Counted from the stretch's first letter, positions 1 through 7,896 are shown. The stretch is 64,000 nucleotides of DNA from an uncultured Clostridia bacterium (GCA_947597925.1 CANQFA010000001.1:1-64000), one strand, 5' to 3'. Translations and numbers: made by a program. Notes: generated from the letters alone by a model not told the origin.

Positions 1-74
1 TACGTCCGTTCGACTTGCATGTGTTAAGCACGCCGCCAGCGTTCATCCTGAGCCAGAATCAAACTCTTAAGTTT
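1..74 (-). rRNA. rrs: 16S rRNA, 5' end only (partial)
   Basis: Read on the minus strand, the first bases give the universal 16S start (AGAGTTTGATTCTGGCTCAG, positions 67 down to 48), followed by the conserved GATGAACGCTGGCGGCGTGC and AACACATGCAAGTCGAACG blocks. Only about 74 nt are inside the window; the rest lies to the left. The gene runs leftward, away from the origin near 14.3 kb, as expected for an rRNA operon on the leading strand. Confidence 0.97.
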
Positions 75-295
75 AATTGTTTAGAGTCGGCACAGGCTAA
101 TGTGCCGACGGCTCTAACGAAATTCGTTATTTTTGCTGACTTTGCTTTGAGTACTATTGTCTCAAAAAATTGACAGAAACTGCATTTTTGCTCGCTTACA
201 AAAGTGTTACAAAAAATCGTTTCTTTCTTATTCCATTTTTAATCTGCGTTGACAGGCAACAGCCTGTGCCACCCTTTCGCAGAGTGAGCTTGCCC

Positions 296-325
296 ATTAT
301 ATCACGGTTAAACTCTCTCTGTCAA
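296..325 (-). promoter_or_regulatory. rRNA operon promoter, proximal
   Basis: On the minus strand there is a perfect -35 TTGACA (320-325) and a perfect -10 TATAAT (296-301), separated by 18 bp, about 220 bp upstream of the 16S 5' end. Consensus boxes are typical of rRNA promoters. Confidence 0.85.
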
Positions 326-418
326 GCGTTTTTCGCAACTTTTTCGGAAAATTTTTCGGGAAATTTTTCCCTGCTTTTCCGAGGGGCCGCGAGGCGCTCT
401 CTTTCGGACAGCTTGTAC

Positions 419-447
419 ATCATATCACACCAAAAAGGGAAAGTCAA
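419..447 (-). promoter_or_regulatory. rRNA operon promoter, distal
   Basis: On the minus strand, -35 TTGACT (442-447) and -10 TATGAT (419-424) are separated by 17 bp. It lies upstream of the consensus promoter at 296-325, giving the tandem arrangement usual for rRNA operons. Confidence 0.7.
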
Positions 448-524
448 CTGTTTTTTGCCCGTTTTCGGCGAAATTTTTCGGAAATTTCGTCTTTTTTTCG
501 GGGAAATTTTCCCACCGCAAGGGA

Positions 525-553
525 TTGTGTTTTCCCGCGAAGTGTGATACAAT
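525..553 (+). promoter_or_regulatory. promoter of the small membrane protein gene
   Basis: -35 TTGTGT (525-530), 17-bp spacer, -10 TACAAT (548-553), 22 bp before the start codon at 575. It diverges from the rRNA promoters. Confidence 0.65.
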
Positions 554-574
554 AGAAGGGAACGGGAGGGTATC

Positions 575-802
575 ATGAAAATTGCAACCATGGTTTTTTG
601 CATTCTCGCCTGCCTCTGCGTAGCCGCCGCCATTCCCCTCGGCGCCCTCGTGGACTGGCTTTGGTTCGCCGTATGCGTGGCGGCTGCCCTGCTCTTCGGC
701 GGCGCCATGCTGCTCACCAAAAAACTTTCCGCGCCCCCCGAGACGCACGCCTTCCTCGAGGAAAAGCCCTCCGAAAAGGACGATTCCCCCGCGGAGCAGT
801 GA
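575..802 (+). CDS. small two-helix membrane protein, unknown
   Basis: A 75-residue protein not assigned to a family. It has two hydrophobic segments (about residues 4-24 and 28-47) and then a charged, acidic tail of about 25 residues, so a small integral membrane protein with a soluble tail is likely. The ATG at 575 has a purine-rich ribosome site (GGGAGG) and a good promoter at 525-553. It stands alone between the rRNA promoters and a bidirectional terminator at 866-888. Function unknown. Confidence 0.6.
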   Translation: MKIATMVFCILACLCVAAAIPLGALVDWLWFAVCVAAALLFGGAMLLTKKLSAPPETHAFLEEKPSEKDDSPAEQ

Positions 803-865
803 CCTCCCGTCCCCTATCTGTCCTTATATATATAATTGTATACGCGCGTACTCTTTATATAATAT

Positions 866-888
866 AAAAAGCGGCTTGTCCGCTTTTT
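866..888. terminator. bidirectional terminator
   Basis: A 9-bp perfect stem (AAAAAGCGG 866-874 with CCGCTTTTT 880-888) and a 5-nt loop give a T-run in both directions. It serves the small gene on the plus strand and the recombinase gene on the minus strand. Confidence 0.85.
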
Positions 889-889
889 T

Positions 890-1807
890 TCATGGGAGGA
901 GGCGCCCGATGCGGTTCATCATCTCCGTCTTGTGCTCGATGAGGGAGTGAGCATATCGCTGCAGGGTCACCGTGGGGTTTTGGTGGCCGAGGATCTCCGA
1001 GAGCGTCCTCACATCCATGCCCACCTCGAGCGCCCGCGTCGCAAAGGTGTGCCGAAGGGAATGAAAGCCGCGGTGCGGGATGTGGAGACGGCGGAGAAGA
1101 TTTTGAAAGGACCTCTGATAGGAGCGCACCTGCGCCCCGTACTCCGACTTGCCGATCACCACGAACTTTCCCTTCGTCGCGCGGCGAAGGTCGCGAAGGT
1201 GCCCTAAGAGCTGCTTGGGCAGGGGGATGACCCGCTCCGAGCTCTCCGTCTTCGTCGTGTCGAAGGTCTTGACATAGCTCCCCTCCCGCCATCCGTCATG
1301 ACAGGTCTTCGTGACGGAAAGGGTCCCCTTTCGAAAGTCGATGTCCTCCCATGTGAGGGCGAGGAGCTCCCCGATCCTCAGTCCCGTATAGAGGGCGAGG
1401 AGGATGCCGAAGAGGTGGGAATTTCTGCGGCGCTCCAGGATATACCGCTCGATCTTCTTCTGCTCCGCCGCGGTAAAGCAGGTCACCTTCTTCCCGCACC
1501 GCGCCCGCGGCCGCGCCACGGTATCGGCAAAATGCCGCGCCGCGACCCCGAGGGAGACCGCCTTCCGGAGGGATGCCTTGAGCACGGACAGCACGTTGTT
1601 TGCCGTGTTGGGCGAGAGTCCCCTCCCCGCGAGGGAGACCGAGAGCGCCTGCAGCCGCGCCGGGGTGAGCGCCTCCATATCCTCTTCGCCGAGCGCGGGC
1701 ATGAGATATTTCTCCGCCTGCTGACGATACTTGCGGTAGGTAAGCTCCTTGGTCGATGCCTTCACGTAGAGCTCCAGCCACTCGTTGAGCCATTGTTTGT
1801 ACTGCAT
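890..1807 (-). CDS. tyrosine recombinase / integrase
   Basis: A 305-residue tyrosine site-specific recombinase. The N-terminal SAM-like DNA-binding domain covers about residues 1-90 and the catalytic domain about 110-305. The catalytic set is visible: R144 (TGLRIGE), H249 and R252 (HSLRHTFATRA), H275 (ILGHQNP) and the nucleophile Y285 (LQRYAHS). The start at 1807 is chosen because GGAGTAA precedes it with proper spacing; the open frame extends upstream to 1867 without a ribosome site. There is no phage or conjugation gene nearby. Instead, about 350 bp upstream of its start lie two inverted 25-bp sites of recombinase type flanking a promoter (2155-2329) and then a pilin gene. I infer that it inverts that promoter; excision or integration of a small element is the alternative. 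Confidence 0.93.
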   Translation of the reverse strand: MQYKQWLNEWLELYVKASTKELTYRKYRQQAEKYLMPALGEEDMEALTPARLQALSVSLAGRGLSPNTANNVLSVLKASLRKAVSLGVAARHFADTVARPRARCGKKVTCFTAAEQKKIERYILERRRNSHLFGILLALYTGLRIGELLALTWEDIDFRKGTLSVTKTCHDGWREGSYVKTFDTTKTESSERVIPLPKQLLGHLRDLRRATKGKFVVIGKSEYGAQVRSYQRSFQNLLRRLHIPHRGFHSLRHTFATRALEVGMDVRTLSEILGHQNPTVTLQRYAHSLIEHKTEMMNRIGRLLP

Positions 1808-2154
1808 ACTTGTTACTCCTTTCGTTTGAATTCGGCGCCTTTCGCGCCCGCGTATATGATACTTCATTTGCGGGCACCATGGATAATATTCGCCTTACGA
1901 AAGGAAAAAGTATGAAGGGCCTACCGCGGGTGGTAGGGGGCCTTGCTGTCCCCTTGAGGGTGAGATTCCTCACGTTCGTTCGGAATGACGTACCTTGCAT
2001 TTCGACGACCGAAGGGAGGAGAAATCTCAAGCCCGAGATTCCTCACATTCGTTCGGAATGACGAAAAGAGGGGACGCCACCCCCCTCGAGGGCACAAAAA
2101 AACGGGCGGCGGAGGCCTCCCGAAAAACACACGATATGGGACATTTTCCCGAAG
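1808..2154. other. intergenic region with REP-like repeats upstream of the recombinase
   Basis: No gene is supported here. The stretch contains a GC-rich inverted repeat around 1917-1943 and one copy of a repeat (1998-2044) that recurs at 3257-3303, embedded in two GGAATGACG-ending units. It separates the recombinase from the invertible promoter. I see no convincing promoter for the recombinase here in the present orientation. Confidence 0.6.
1998..2044 (+). repeat. REP-like intergenic repeat, copy 1
   Basis: 47 bp, starting CATTTCGACGACCGAAGG, identical to 3257-3303 as far as I can read. It is followed by CATTCGTTCGGAATGACG, and a similar GGAATGACG unit precedes it. Short imperfect-palindromic GGAATGACG repeats of this kind are common between genes in many Bacillota. 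Confidence 0.75.
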
Positions 2155-2179
2155 TACATAGATTATGCTGTTCTATGTA
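2155..2179 (+). repeat. left inverted recombinase site of the invertible promoter
   Basis: 25 bp built like a tyrosine recombinase core site: arm TACATAGA (2155-2162), 9-bp spacer TTATGCTGT (2163-2171) and the perfectly complementary arm TCTATGTA (2172-2179). It is repeated in inverted orientation at 2305-2329 with 23 of 25 matches. Confidence 0.8.
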
Positions 2180-2304
2180 GCAAAATGTGCCATCTCGGCC
2201 AAAGAAAAAAGCGCCAAACGGCGCTATTTCGGGAAATTCTTTCAAGAAAATATTCTTTTTCGCTTGACAATGCATTGGGAAGCAGGTATAATAGAGACAA
2301 GAAG
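2180..2304 (+). mobile_element. putative invertible promoter segment (inverton)
   Basis: This 125-bp segment between two inverted 25-bp sites carries one consensus promoter (TTGACA 2264-2269, TATAAT 2287-2292) that points right, towards the pilin gene at 2408 (ON state). Inversion would move the promoter to about 2192-2220 pointing left, towards the recombinase gene, and silence the pilin. The layout of recombinase, invertible promoter and surface-structure gene is that of known phase-variation switches such as fim. That it inverts here is inference. Confidence 0.75.
2264..2292 (+). promoter_or_regulatory. pilin promoter inside the invertible segment
   Basis: Perfect -35 TTGACA (2264-2269) and perfect -10 TATAAT (2287-2292) with a 17-bp spacer. 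Transcription would start near 2299 and cross the right inverted site before reaching the pilin start at 2408. Confidence 0.88.
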
Positions 2305-2329
2305 TACATAGAACAGCATATTCCATGTA
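2305..2329 (-). repeat. right inverted recombinase site of the invertible promoter
   Basis: On the plus strand: arm TACATAGA (2305-2312), spacer ACAGCATAT (2313-2321), arm TCCATGTA (2322-2329). Its reverse complement matches 2155-2179 at 23 of 25 positions. The asymmetric spacers are in opposite orientation (8 of 9 match), which dictates inversion rather than deletion. Confidence 0.8.
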
Positions 2330-2407
2330 ATCTAATCGGGTGATATTGTCGCTCCGTCCCGGCGGCTTTAGAACAAAAAAATCATGATTTTTTTAAGGAG
2401 AAGAACA

Positions 2408-2833
2408 ATGCAAAAAAGAAGCAAAAAAGGCTTTACGCTCGCCGAACTTCTGATCGTCGTCGCGATCATCGCCGTCCTCGTCGCCATCGCAGTGCCGCTC
2501 TTCGTGGGCGCTTTGCAGAAGGCTGAGGATGCCACGAAGGATGCCAACATCCGTGCCGTCCGCGGTACCGCCGCTGTCTATCTGCTTGAGAACACCAAAG
2601 ATACCACCAAGCTTTGGCCGACAGATGTTGAGAGCTGGGACGTTGAAGCAACCGTTTCCAGCACCGGTGAAGTTGCGCTGAAAAAAGTCACGGCTATCGT
2701 TAAGGGCGGCTCTGCCTCTTACAAAACAGTTGGTGAGGCCGTAAAGACCGATGCGGGCGGATACACAATCACAGTCAACCTTACAAAGACCGTTATCACC
2801 GCAGAAGCTGGCAATCCTATTACTGGTGAATAA
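2408..2833 (+). CDS. type IV pilin-like protein (prepilin)
   Basis: A 141-residue prepilin. A short basic leader (MQKRSKKG) ends at the prepilin peptidase site G8/F9, followed by FTLAELLIVV with the conserved Glu at mature position 5 and a hydrophobic helix to about residue 33. The rest is a small pilin head with an alanine-rich helix and a threonine/valine-rich C-terminus. ATG 2408 is preferred over the in-frame ATG at 2384 because AAGGAG (2396-2401) sits 6 nt before it. No assembly ATPase, platform protein or peptidase is in the window, so the product must use machinery encoded elsewhere or be a pseudopilin. Its only visible promoter lies in the invertible segment, so expression is probably phase variable. 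Confidence 0.9.
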   Translation: MQKRSKKGFTLAELLIVVAIIAVLVAIAVPLFVGALQKAEDATKDANIRAVRGTAAVYLLENTKDTTKLWPTDVESWDVEATVSSTGEVALKKVTAIVKGGSASYKTVGEAVKTDAGGYTITVNLTKTVITAEAGNPITGE

Positions 2834-2848
2834 TCTCATCTAAAAATA

Positions 2849-2985
2849 ATGCGTCGTTGGGGACAAACGACGCATCCATTCGGAGCTACGCGGAGACCAA
2901 GGCAAGGGTCCGCTGATGCTTATTCGTATCCGACAGGGATGTAAGGATACGGAAAACAGCGAAACGATTTCGTTCCGCTGTTTTT
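2849..2985 (+). ncRNA. hairpin-rich 3' region of the pilin transcript, with terminator
   Basis: Four stem-loops follow the pilin stop: ATGCGTCGTT/AACGACGCAT (about 2850-2875), GCGGAGACC/GGGTCCGC (about 2889-2913), CGTATCC/GGATACG (about 2924-2951), and a terminator with arms AACAGCG/CGCTGTT plus inner pairing and a T-run (about 2953-2985). It does not match a riboswitch consensus that I know. It may be a structured 3' UTR, a small RNA or just tandem terminators. Confidence 0.45.
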
Positions 2986-3368
2986 TTGTGCTTTTACGAC
3001 GGGAGGGACCGACGAGGCGCTATAATCGTGTACCGACGAGGCGCTCTCTTATGTCACCCTGAGCTTGTCGAAGGGTCGCCTTAGCCTTACGTCCCCTTTT
3101 TCAGAAGACTGTGGCGATGTTTCGACTACGCTACTTCGTCGCTGCGCTCCTCGTGCCGACCTTAGAGCACAATAGAAGCCTCGGTCGGGGCAACATGACA
3201 CATTGGAACGCTTTTCGCGTCCCTCCTCACGTCATTTCGCCCCGCACCCTCCACGTCATTTCGACGACCGAAGGGAGGAGAAATCTCAAGCCCGAGATTC
3301 CTCGTCGCTGCGCTCCTCGGAATGACGTTTGAGGGGGCGCCAAGAATGACGTAAATCCACCCCCATTA
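2986..3368. other. repeat-rich intergenic region
   Basis: No gene is supported. The region holds a 14-bp direct repeat ACCGACGAGGCGCT (3008-3021 and 3032-3045), a CACCCTGAGCTTGTCGAAGGGT unit (about 3055-3077), two CGTCGCTGCGCTCCTCG units, and copy 2 of the 47-bp repeat. The short open frames have no protein character. Confidence 0.6.
3257..3303 (+). repeat. REP-like intergenic repeat, copy 2
   Basis: Same 47 bp as 1998-2044, here followed by GTCGCTGCGCTCCTCGGAATGACG. The two copies bracket the pilin and invertible-promoter island. Confidence 0.75.
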
Positions 3369-4781
3369 TCACATTTCGGGGGTGCGGAGGAAGTAATGGT
3401 AGATGTCGTCGGAGCCTGTGGGGCGCATGCCGGCGGCGAGCAGCATGCGGTGCGAGCGCTCGTTTTCACGGAAACACTTCGCCTCCATCCGCTCGATATT
3501 GAGCTTCGAAAAGGCGTACTCCGTGTACATCTTCACGGCCTCCCGCGCAATGCCCCTCCCCTCAAATTCGGGCAGGAGGCGCACCCCGACCTCCGCGCTC
3601 GCATCGTAGCCGAAGCGGTGCAGCACGGCCTCGCCGCAGAGCTTGCCCTCGAAAAAGATCCCGAGGGGCATCTCCATGCGGCAGCGGAAGCTCTCCTTCG
3701 CAATGCGCAAAAATCCCGCCGCCGAGGGCCTGCGGGCGTGATCTTCCCGCCAGTCGTACCCCCAGTAGCGGTTGCGCACGTCGTCCCCGGCGAGGCGTGC
3801 ATACTCCGCCATGTGCTCCCTCTCCACGGGGGCGAGGGTCAGGCGCTCCCCCTCGATGACGGGGAGCTTTCCCACAAGGTCTATGGCGCGCTTGGGGGTC
3901 ACATTGTACTTCTGCACGAGCTCCACGGGCAGGTACTGGAGCTTGGACTTGCGAAGGCCGAGATCGCCCGCGTCGTCCATGCGGTTGAGATAGCGGGCGT
4001 CCCCCGCGAAGGTGCGCGCAAACTGCTGTGCGAGGAAGGGATAGATGCCCTCGTAGCCGCGGAGAGCCTTTTCGATATGCACGACCACCATGTCGCCGCA
4101 GCGCTCCCCCGCCGAGAAGCCGACCACCTTTCCGCCCACGGTGAGGATGCCCGCAAAGATGGCGAGCTCTTTTAGGTGCGGCAGGATGGCGTAGACCTCG
4201 TCCATCTCCTCTTCGGCGAGATATCCGCCCTTTGCGCGCTGGATGCCCTCATATTCCTTCAGGAACTCACAGACCCCACCCATGTCCGAGGGAGAGGCCT
4301 CGGAAAAGCGCCAATCGGGGTATAATTTTTCAAATTTCCGCACATGATTGCGCTGCCCGGCGTGACTTTTCCCGGGGTATTCGCAAAAATCGGAGGCGAG
4401 GTAGAGATAGTCCCGCCAGCGGCGGTTGTTCGTGACGAGCGCCTCGGCGTATCGCGGTACCATGTCCGCGATGCGGTCGCGCGGAACGTTGGTAAAGTGC
4501 AGGCGGACCTCTCTGTCCCTGCACTCCCTCTCGAGGGCGGAGATCGCGGCGAGCTCCTCTTCCCTGTCGTGCGTCAGGGAGATGGGAAAGTGATAGAAGC
4601 ACTTGCCCGCGTAGTATTCGCGCAGGACGAGGCAGTTTTCGAAAAAGGCATAGTCGGGCTTCAGGGCGTCATTCCACATGAAGAGAAAGCCGCGGGAAAA
4701 GTCCCCCATGTGCAGTTTTTGTGCCGCAAGATAGGGCGCGAGGGCGCCCTGTTCCAATTTGTCAACTCGCTGAAATTCCAT
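3369..4781 (-). CDS. DUF2156 - GNAT acetyltransferase fusion
   Basis: A 470-residue two-domain protein. Residues 1 to about 300 resemble DUF2156 (itself an acyltransferase-like fold related to the synthetase domain of aminoacyl-phosphatidylglycerol enzymes), with the family's pattern near the end of that domain (MDDAGDLGLRKSKLQYLP). Residues about 310-470 are a GNAT N-acetyltransferase of RimJ/RimL type, with an LPEFEGRGIAREAV acetyl-CoA loop and FRENERSHRMLLAAGM near the end. Start 4781 fits the family N-terminus, yet a strong terminator (4789-4809) ends only 3 nt before this ATG and there is no ribosome site, so expression needs readthrough from parB or an internal start. The substrate is unknown. 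Confidence 0.82.
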   Translation of the reverse strand: MEFQRVDKLEQGALAPYLAAQKLHMGDFSRGFLFMWNDALKPDYAFFENCLVLREYYAGKCFYHFPISLTHDREEELAAISALERECRDREVRLHFTNVPRDRIADMVPRYAEALVTNNRRWRDYLYLASDFCEYPGKSHAGQRNHVRKFEKLYPDWRFSEASPSDMGGVCEFLKEYEGIQRAKGGYLAEEEMDEVYAILPHLKELAIFAGILTVGGKVVGFSAGERCGDMVVVHIEKALRGYEGIYPFLAQQFARTFAGDARYLNRMDDAGDLGLRKSKLQYLPVELVQKYNVTPKRAIDLVGKLPVIEGERLTLAPVEREHMAEYARLAGDDVRNRYWGYDWREDHARRPSAAGFLRIAKESFRCRMEMPLGIFFEGKLCGEAVLHRFGYDASAEVGVRLLPEFEGRGIAREAVKMYTEYAFSKLNIERMEAKCFRENERSHRMLLAAGMRPTGSDDIYHYFLRTPEM

Positions 4782-4784
4782 GTG

Positions 4785-4809
4785 AAAAGCCCCGAATCCG
4801 CTTCGGGGC
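4785..4809 (-). terminator. terminator after parB
   Basis: The stem GCCCCGAA (4789-4796)/TTCGGGGC (4802-4809), with loop TCCGC and TTTT on the minus strand (4785-4788), forms a good intrinsic terminator. The next gene's ATG follows 3 nt later, so the hairpin might act as an attenuator. Confidence 0.8.
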
Positions 4810-4816
4810 CCTCCCT

Positions 4817-5713
4817 TTACTTGAGATTGTCGAGGATGTCGAGGATCTCGGACAGCCGTTCGAGGTCGTCGCGCGTGTAGTAGTCGATGTAGATGCGCCC
4901 CTTCTTCTCGGTGCCGATGAGGGAGACCTTTGTGTGCAGGGCCGCGCGCATGCGGTCGACGAGGTGCTTGAGCTCCACGCTGGCGATGGCCGTGCGCGTC
5001 TCCTTTTTCCGAGCGAGCACTTCGGGGGGATTGAGCAACTGCTTGACGGCGCGCTCCATTTCCCGCACCGACCAGCCGCACTTCACGCATTCGCGCGCGA
5101 GTTCCCCCTGCTTCGCCTTGGGCACGGGCACCAGCGTGCGGGCATGCCCCGCCGAGAGCTTGCCCTCCCTTACGAGGGAGATGACCTCCTCCGAGAGCGT
5201 GAGGAGGCGCAGGGTGTTTGCGACCGCGGGGCGGGACTTTCCCAGCCGCTCGGCGAGGACCTCCTGCGTGAGGGAATATTCCTCCATGAGCTTCTTCATG
5301 CCGAAGGCCGCCTCGATGGGGTTGAGGTCCTCGCGCTGAAGATTTTCTATGAGGGAGATCTCCTGTATCTCGCGCTCGTCGAGTTCCTTGACGACGGCGG
5401 GAATGCGCTCCAGTCCTGCGCGGCGGGCGGCGCGGAACCGCCTCTCCCCCGCGATGATCATGTACGTCCCATCCCCGTTTTTATTGACCACGATGGGCGA
5501 GATGACGCCGTGCTCGCGGATGGAGTTGGCGAGGTCGTTCATGGCGTTTTCATCGAAGACCTTGCGCGGCTGAGCGGGGTTGGGGTAGATGGAGGAGAGG
5601 AGGAGCTCTTCGGGTCCCCCCTCCCTCACCGTGTCGGGCACAAAGGCCTCTTCGTCCTCTTCGTAGCCCTCGCCGAACAGCGTAGAAAGCCCTCTCGTGA
5701 TCCCTTTCGCCAT
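4817..5713 (-). CDS. parB: chromosome partitioning protein ParB (Spo0J)
   Basis: 298 residues, close to the usual Spo0J length. The N-terminus MAKGITRGLSTLFGE is typical. The CTP-binding ParB/sulfiredoxin domain includes IIAGERRFRAARRAG (the GERRFRA box). A central helix-turn-helix (EVLAERLGKSRPAVANTLRLL) recognises parS, and a C-terminal dimerisation region follows. The ribosome site GGAGGG precedes ATG 5713. Two parS sites lie about 2.3 kb upstream (8005-8060), and the origin is about 8.5 kb away. No parA (soj) is adjacent, which is unusual. ParB should load at parS and spread as a CTP clamp. Confidence 0.97.
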   Translation of the reverse strand: MAKGITRGLSTLFGEGYEEDEEAFVPDTVREGGPEELLLSSIYPNPAQPRKVFDENAMNDLANSIREHGVISPIVVNKNGDGTYMIIAGERRFRAARRAGLERIPAVVKELDEREIQEISLIENLQREDLNPIEAAFGMKKLMEEYSLTQEVLAERLGKSRPAVANTLRLLTLSEEVISLVREGKLSAGHARTLVPVPKAKQGELARECVKCGWSVREMERAVKQLLNPPEVLARKKETRTAIASVELKHLVDRMRAALHTKVSLIGTEKKGRIYIDYYTRDDLERLSEILDILDNLK

Positions 5714-5786
5714 TTGCTTTCCCTCCTGTTTTTAGGTGCCCGTCTCCGCCCTTTTGACCGAAAACGGGCATGGCATGTCCGAAAGC

Positions 5787-7832
5787 TCAGTGCTTGTCTT
5801 CAGAATCCTGAGGTTCTTCGGGCGCCTTTTCGGGCTCCGCTTTTTCGGCATTTTCACCGAAGGGAACATCGGGTTCGCCCTTGTCATGCTCCTCCATGTA
5901 GGCGAGCACTTCCTTATAGTCGGCCCCCTTCATGAGCAGGTCTACCTCTGCGGTGTAGATGGTCTCGCGCTCCACGAGCACGCGCGCCATGTTGTCGAGG
6001 ATGGAGCGGTGTTCGGTGAGGAGCTTGGTGGCCCGCGCATACTCTTCCGAGATGATGCGCTTGACCTCTTCGTCGATGATGCCCGCCGTCTCCTCGCTGT
6101 AGGTGGCCCTCTCCTCGAAATCTCTGCCGATGAAGACGGGACCGTCCGACGAGTAGGCGATGGGCCCGAGGCGGTCGCTCATGCCCCACTCGGTGACCAT
6201 CTTGCGGGCAAGGGCGGTCACCTGACGGATGTCGCCCGAGGCACCCGAGGAGACATCGTGCAGCACGATCTCCTCCGCCACCCTGCCGCCGAGACCCGAG
6301 CAGATCTGCGCGCGGAGAGTGCCCACGGTGTCGAGATTGTTGTCCGATTCGGGCCGATAGAGGGTGTAGCCGCCCGCAGGCCCGCGCGGGATGATGGAGA
6401 CCTCCTGCACGTTGTCGAGTTCGTGGCAGAGCTTGCCGAGGATGGCATGCCCCGACTCGTGGTAGGCGGTGAGCTTCTTCTCCTGTTCGGTCACGACGCG
6501 GCTCTTCTTCTGGGGACCGAGGATGACCTTATTGATGCCCTCGTAGAGCTCGAGGTTGCCGATGAGGGTCTTCCCCGCGCGCGCCGCGAGGATGGCGGCC
6601 TCGTTGAGAAGATTCGCAAGGTCCGCGCCCGAAAATCCGCTCGTGATGCGCGCGATGGTGCGGAAGTTGACGTCGGGCGCCATGGGCTTATTGCGCGCAT
6701 GGACCTTCAAAATTTGTTCACGTCCCTTAACATCTGGCAAGTGCACATAGATCTGTCTGTCGAAACGGCCGGGGCGCAGGAGCGCGTTGTCGAGGATGTC
6801 GGCGCGGTTGGTCGCCGCCATGACGATGACCCCCTCGTTGGTCTCGAAGCCGTCCATCTGCACGAGGATCTGGTTGAGGGTCTGCTCGCGCTCATCGTGT
6901 CCGCCTCCGAGGCCCGCGCCGCGCTGCCGCCCCACCGCATCGATCTCATCGATAAAGATGATGCAGGGCTGGTTGCGCTTGGCGAGATCGAAGAGGTCGC
7001 GCACGCGCGAGGCGCCCACACCGACGTACATCTCCACGAAATCGGACCCGCTGACCGAGAAGAAGGGCACGCCCGCCTCCCCCGCCACGGCCCGCGCGAA
7101 GAGCGTCTTGCCCGTTCCCGGAGGGCCTACGAGCAGCACGCCCTTGGGGATGCGCGCGCCGAGCTCGGAGAATTTTTTGGGATTGCGCAGGAACTCCACC
7201 ACCTCGGCGAGCTCCTCCTTTTCCTCCTCCGCGCCCGCGACATCGGAAAAGCGCACCTTGATATTGGTCGTGATGCGCGCCTTGGTGCGGCCGAAGCTCA
7301 TCACCTTGCCATCGCCCATGCTCGTCGAGCGGAGGACGATGAAGATGAGGATGACGCCCATCACCAGCACGCCGATATAGAGCAGGTTGCTCCACCCCGC
7401 GCCCGCGTTGGGGTCGGAAAACTCGATGGAGATGCCGCGTTCCGCGAGGGCAGACTCGCCGTACTCCCAGTCGGGGTTGGCGGTGTAGGGATTGGGCCCG
7501 ATCGCCCAATAGCTGTAACTCGCGCTGTCCTTGGTGTAGCCGTACCATGTGTACCCGTCGAAGCGGATCCTGACGATATAGGCGCTCTCGGGGATCTCGT
7601 GCGGCGCAGACTCATCCGCGAGGACGCCCGCATCTCCGTTCTCCTCGGGCGGCGTAGTGGGAGCGGGCTTCAGAAGCTGTACGAATCCCGCATCGGAGAC
7701 GTTCTCCCAGTCCTCGTTTGACCAGACACGCTGCTTATTTCTCGTGTCGACCGCCTGTACGACATAGTAGATGCCGAAGACGAGCGCGAGGAGGAGGACG
7801 GCACCGATGATGAACTTGACTACCTTATTCAA
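5787..7832 (-). CDS. ftsH: ATP-dependent zinc metalloprotease FtsH
   Basis: 681 residues. One N-terminal TM helix (about 5-27), an extracytoplasmic domain to about residue 160, a second TM helix, then an AAA+ domain with Walker A GPPGTGKT (about 235) and Walker B IIFIDEID, and an M41 protease domain with zinc site HESGH (about 457). It degrades misfolded membrane proteins and regulators. The start is TTG 7832: AGGAGA precedes it by about 6 nt and the first TM helix follows; the open frame extends to 8012 but across the promoter. The outer domain is longer than usual and has an acidic, proline-rich stretch, and the C-terminal tail is highly acidic. Promoter at 7897-7925. Confidence 0.97.
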   Translation of the reverse strand: MNKVVKFIIGAVLLLALVFGIYYVVQAVDTRNKQRVWSNEDWENVSDAGFVQLLKPAPTTPPEENGDAGVLADESAPHEIPESAYIVRIRFDGYTWYGYTKDSASYSYWAIGPNPYTANPDWEYGESALAERGISIEFSDPNAGAGWSNLLYIGVLVMGVILIFIVLRSTSMGDGKVMSFGRTKARITTNIKVRFSDVAGAEEEKEELAEVVEFLRNPKKFSELGARIPKGVLLVGPPGTGKTLFARAVAGEAGVPFFSVSGSDFVEMYVGVGASRVRDLFDLAKRNQPCIIFIDEIDAVGRQRGAGLGGGHDEREQTLNQILVQMDGFETNEGVIVMAATNRADILDNALLRPGRFDRQIYVHLPDVKGREQILKVHARNKPMAPDVNFRTIARITSGFSGADLANLLNEAAILAARAGKTLIGNLELYEGINKVILGPQKKSRVVTEQEKKLTAYHESGHAILGKLCHELDNVQEVSIIPRGPAGGYTLYRPESDNNLDTVGTLRAQICSGLGGRVAEEIVLHDVSSGASGDIRQVTALARKMVTEWGMSDRLGPIAYSSDGPVFIGRDFEERATYSEETAGIIDEEVKRIISEEYARATKLLTEHRSILDNMARVLVERETIYTAEVDLLMKGADYKEVLAYMEEHDKGEPDVPFGENAEKAEPEKAPEEPQDSEDKH

Positions 7833-7896
7833 TCTGTGTCTCCTTTTCTTTGATTTACCCTGCGTTTGCAGGCAGTATGTGCAAACAGGTATAAAT

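Larger units (their letters stand above)
75..574. other. rRNA leader and divergent promoter region
   Basis: This 500-nt stretch has no convincing gene. It holds the 16S leader, with an inverted repeat at 87-94/101-108 flanked by a second complementary pair (81-86/112-117), and another hairpin at 252-257/262-267. It also holds two minus-strand rRNA promoters and one plus-strand promoter for the small gene at 575. The short open frames across it overlap promoters and have no protein-like features. Confidence 0.7.

Noticed and set aside
170-547. 125-residue open frame over the rRNA leader
   Set aside because: It overlaps both rRNA promoters and leader hairpins, has no ribosome site, and its composition follows the AT-rich leader.
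3021-3026. TATAAT between two direct repeats as a promoter
   Set aside because: No -35 at 16-18 bp and no gene downstream within reach.
5737-5770. Inverted repeat TGCCCGT/ACGGGCA between parB and ftsH as a terminator
   Set aside because: A 20-nt loop and no T-run follow on the minus strand. The gap is too weakly structured to call a terminator.
5736-7721. 661-residue open frame on the plus strand
   Set aside because: It is antisense to ftsH. High GC at third positions makes long antisense frames common here; the composition is His/Arg/Gly-rich with no family, whereas ftsH has all motifs.
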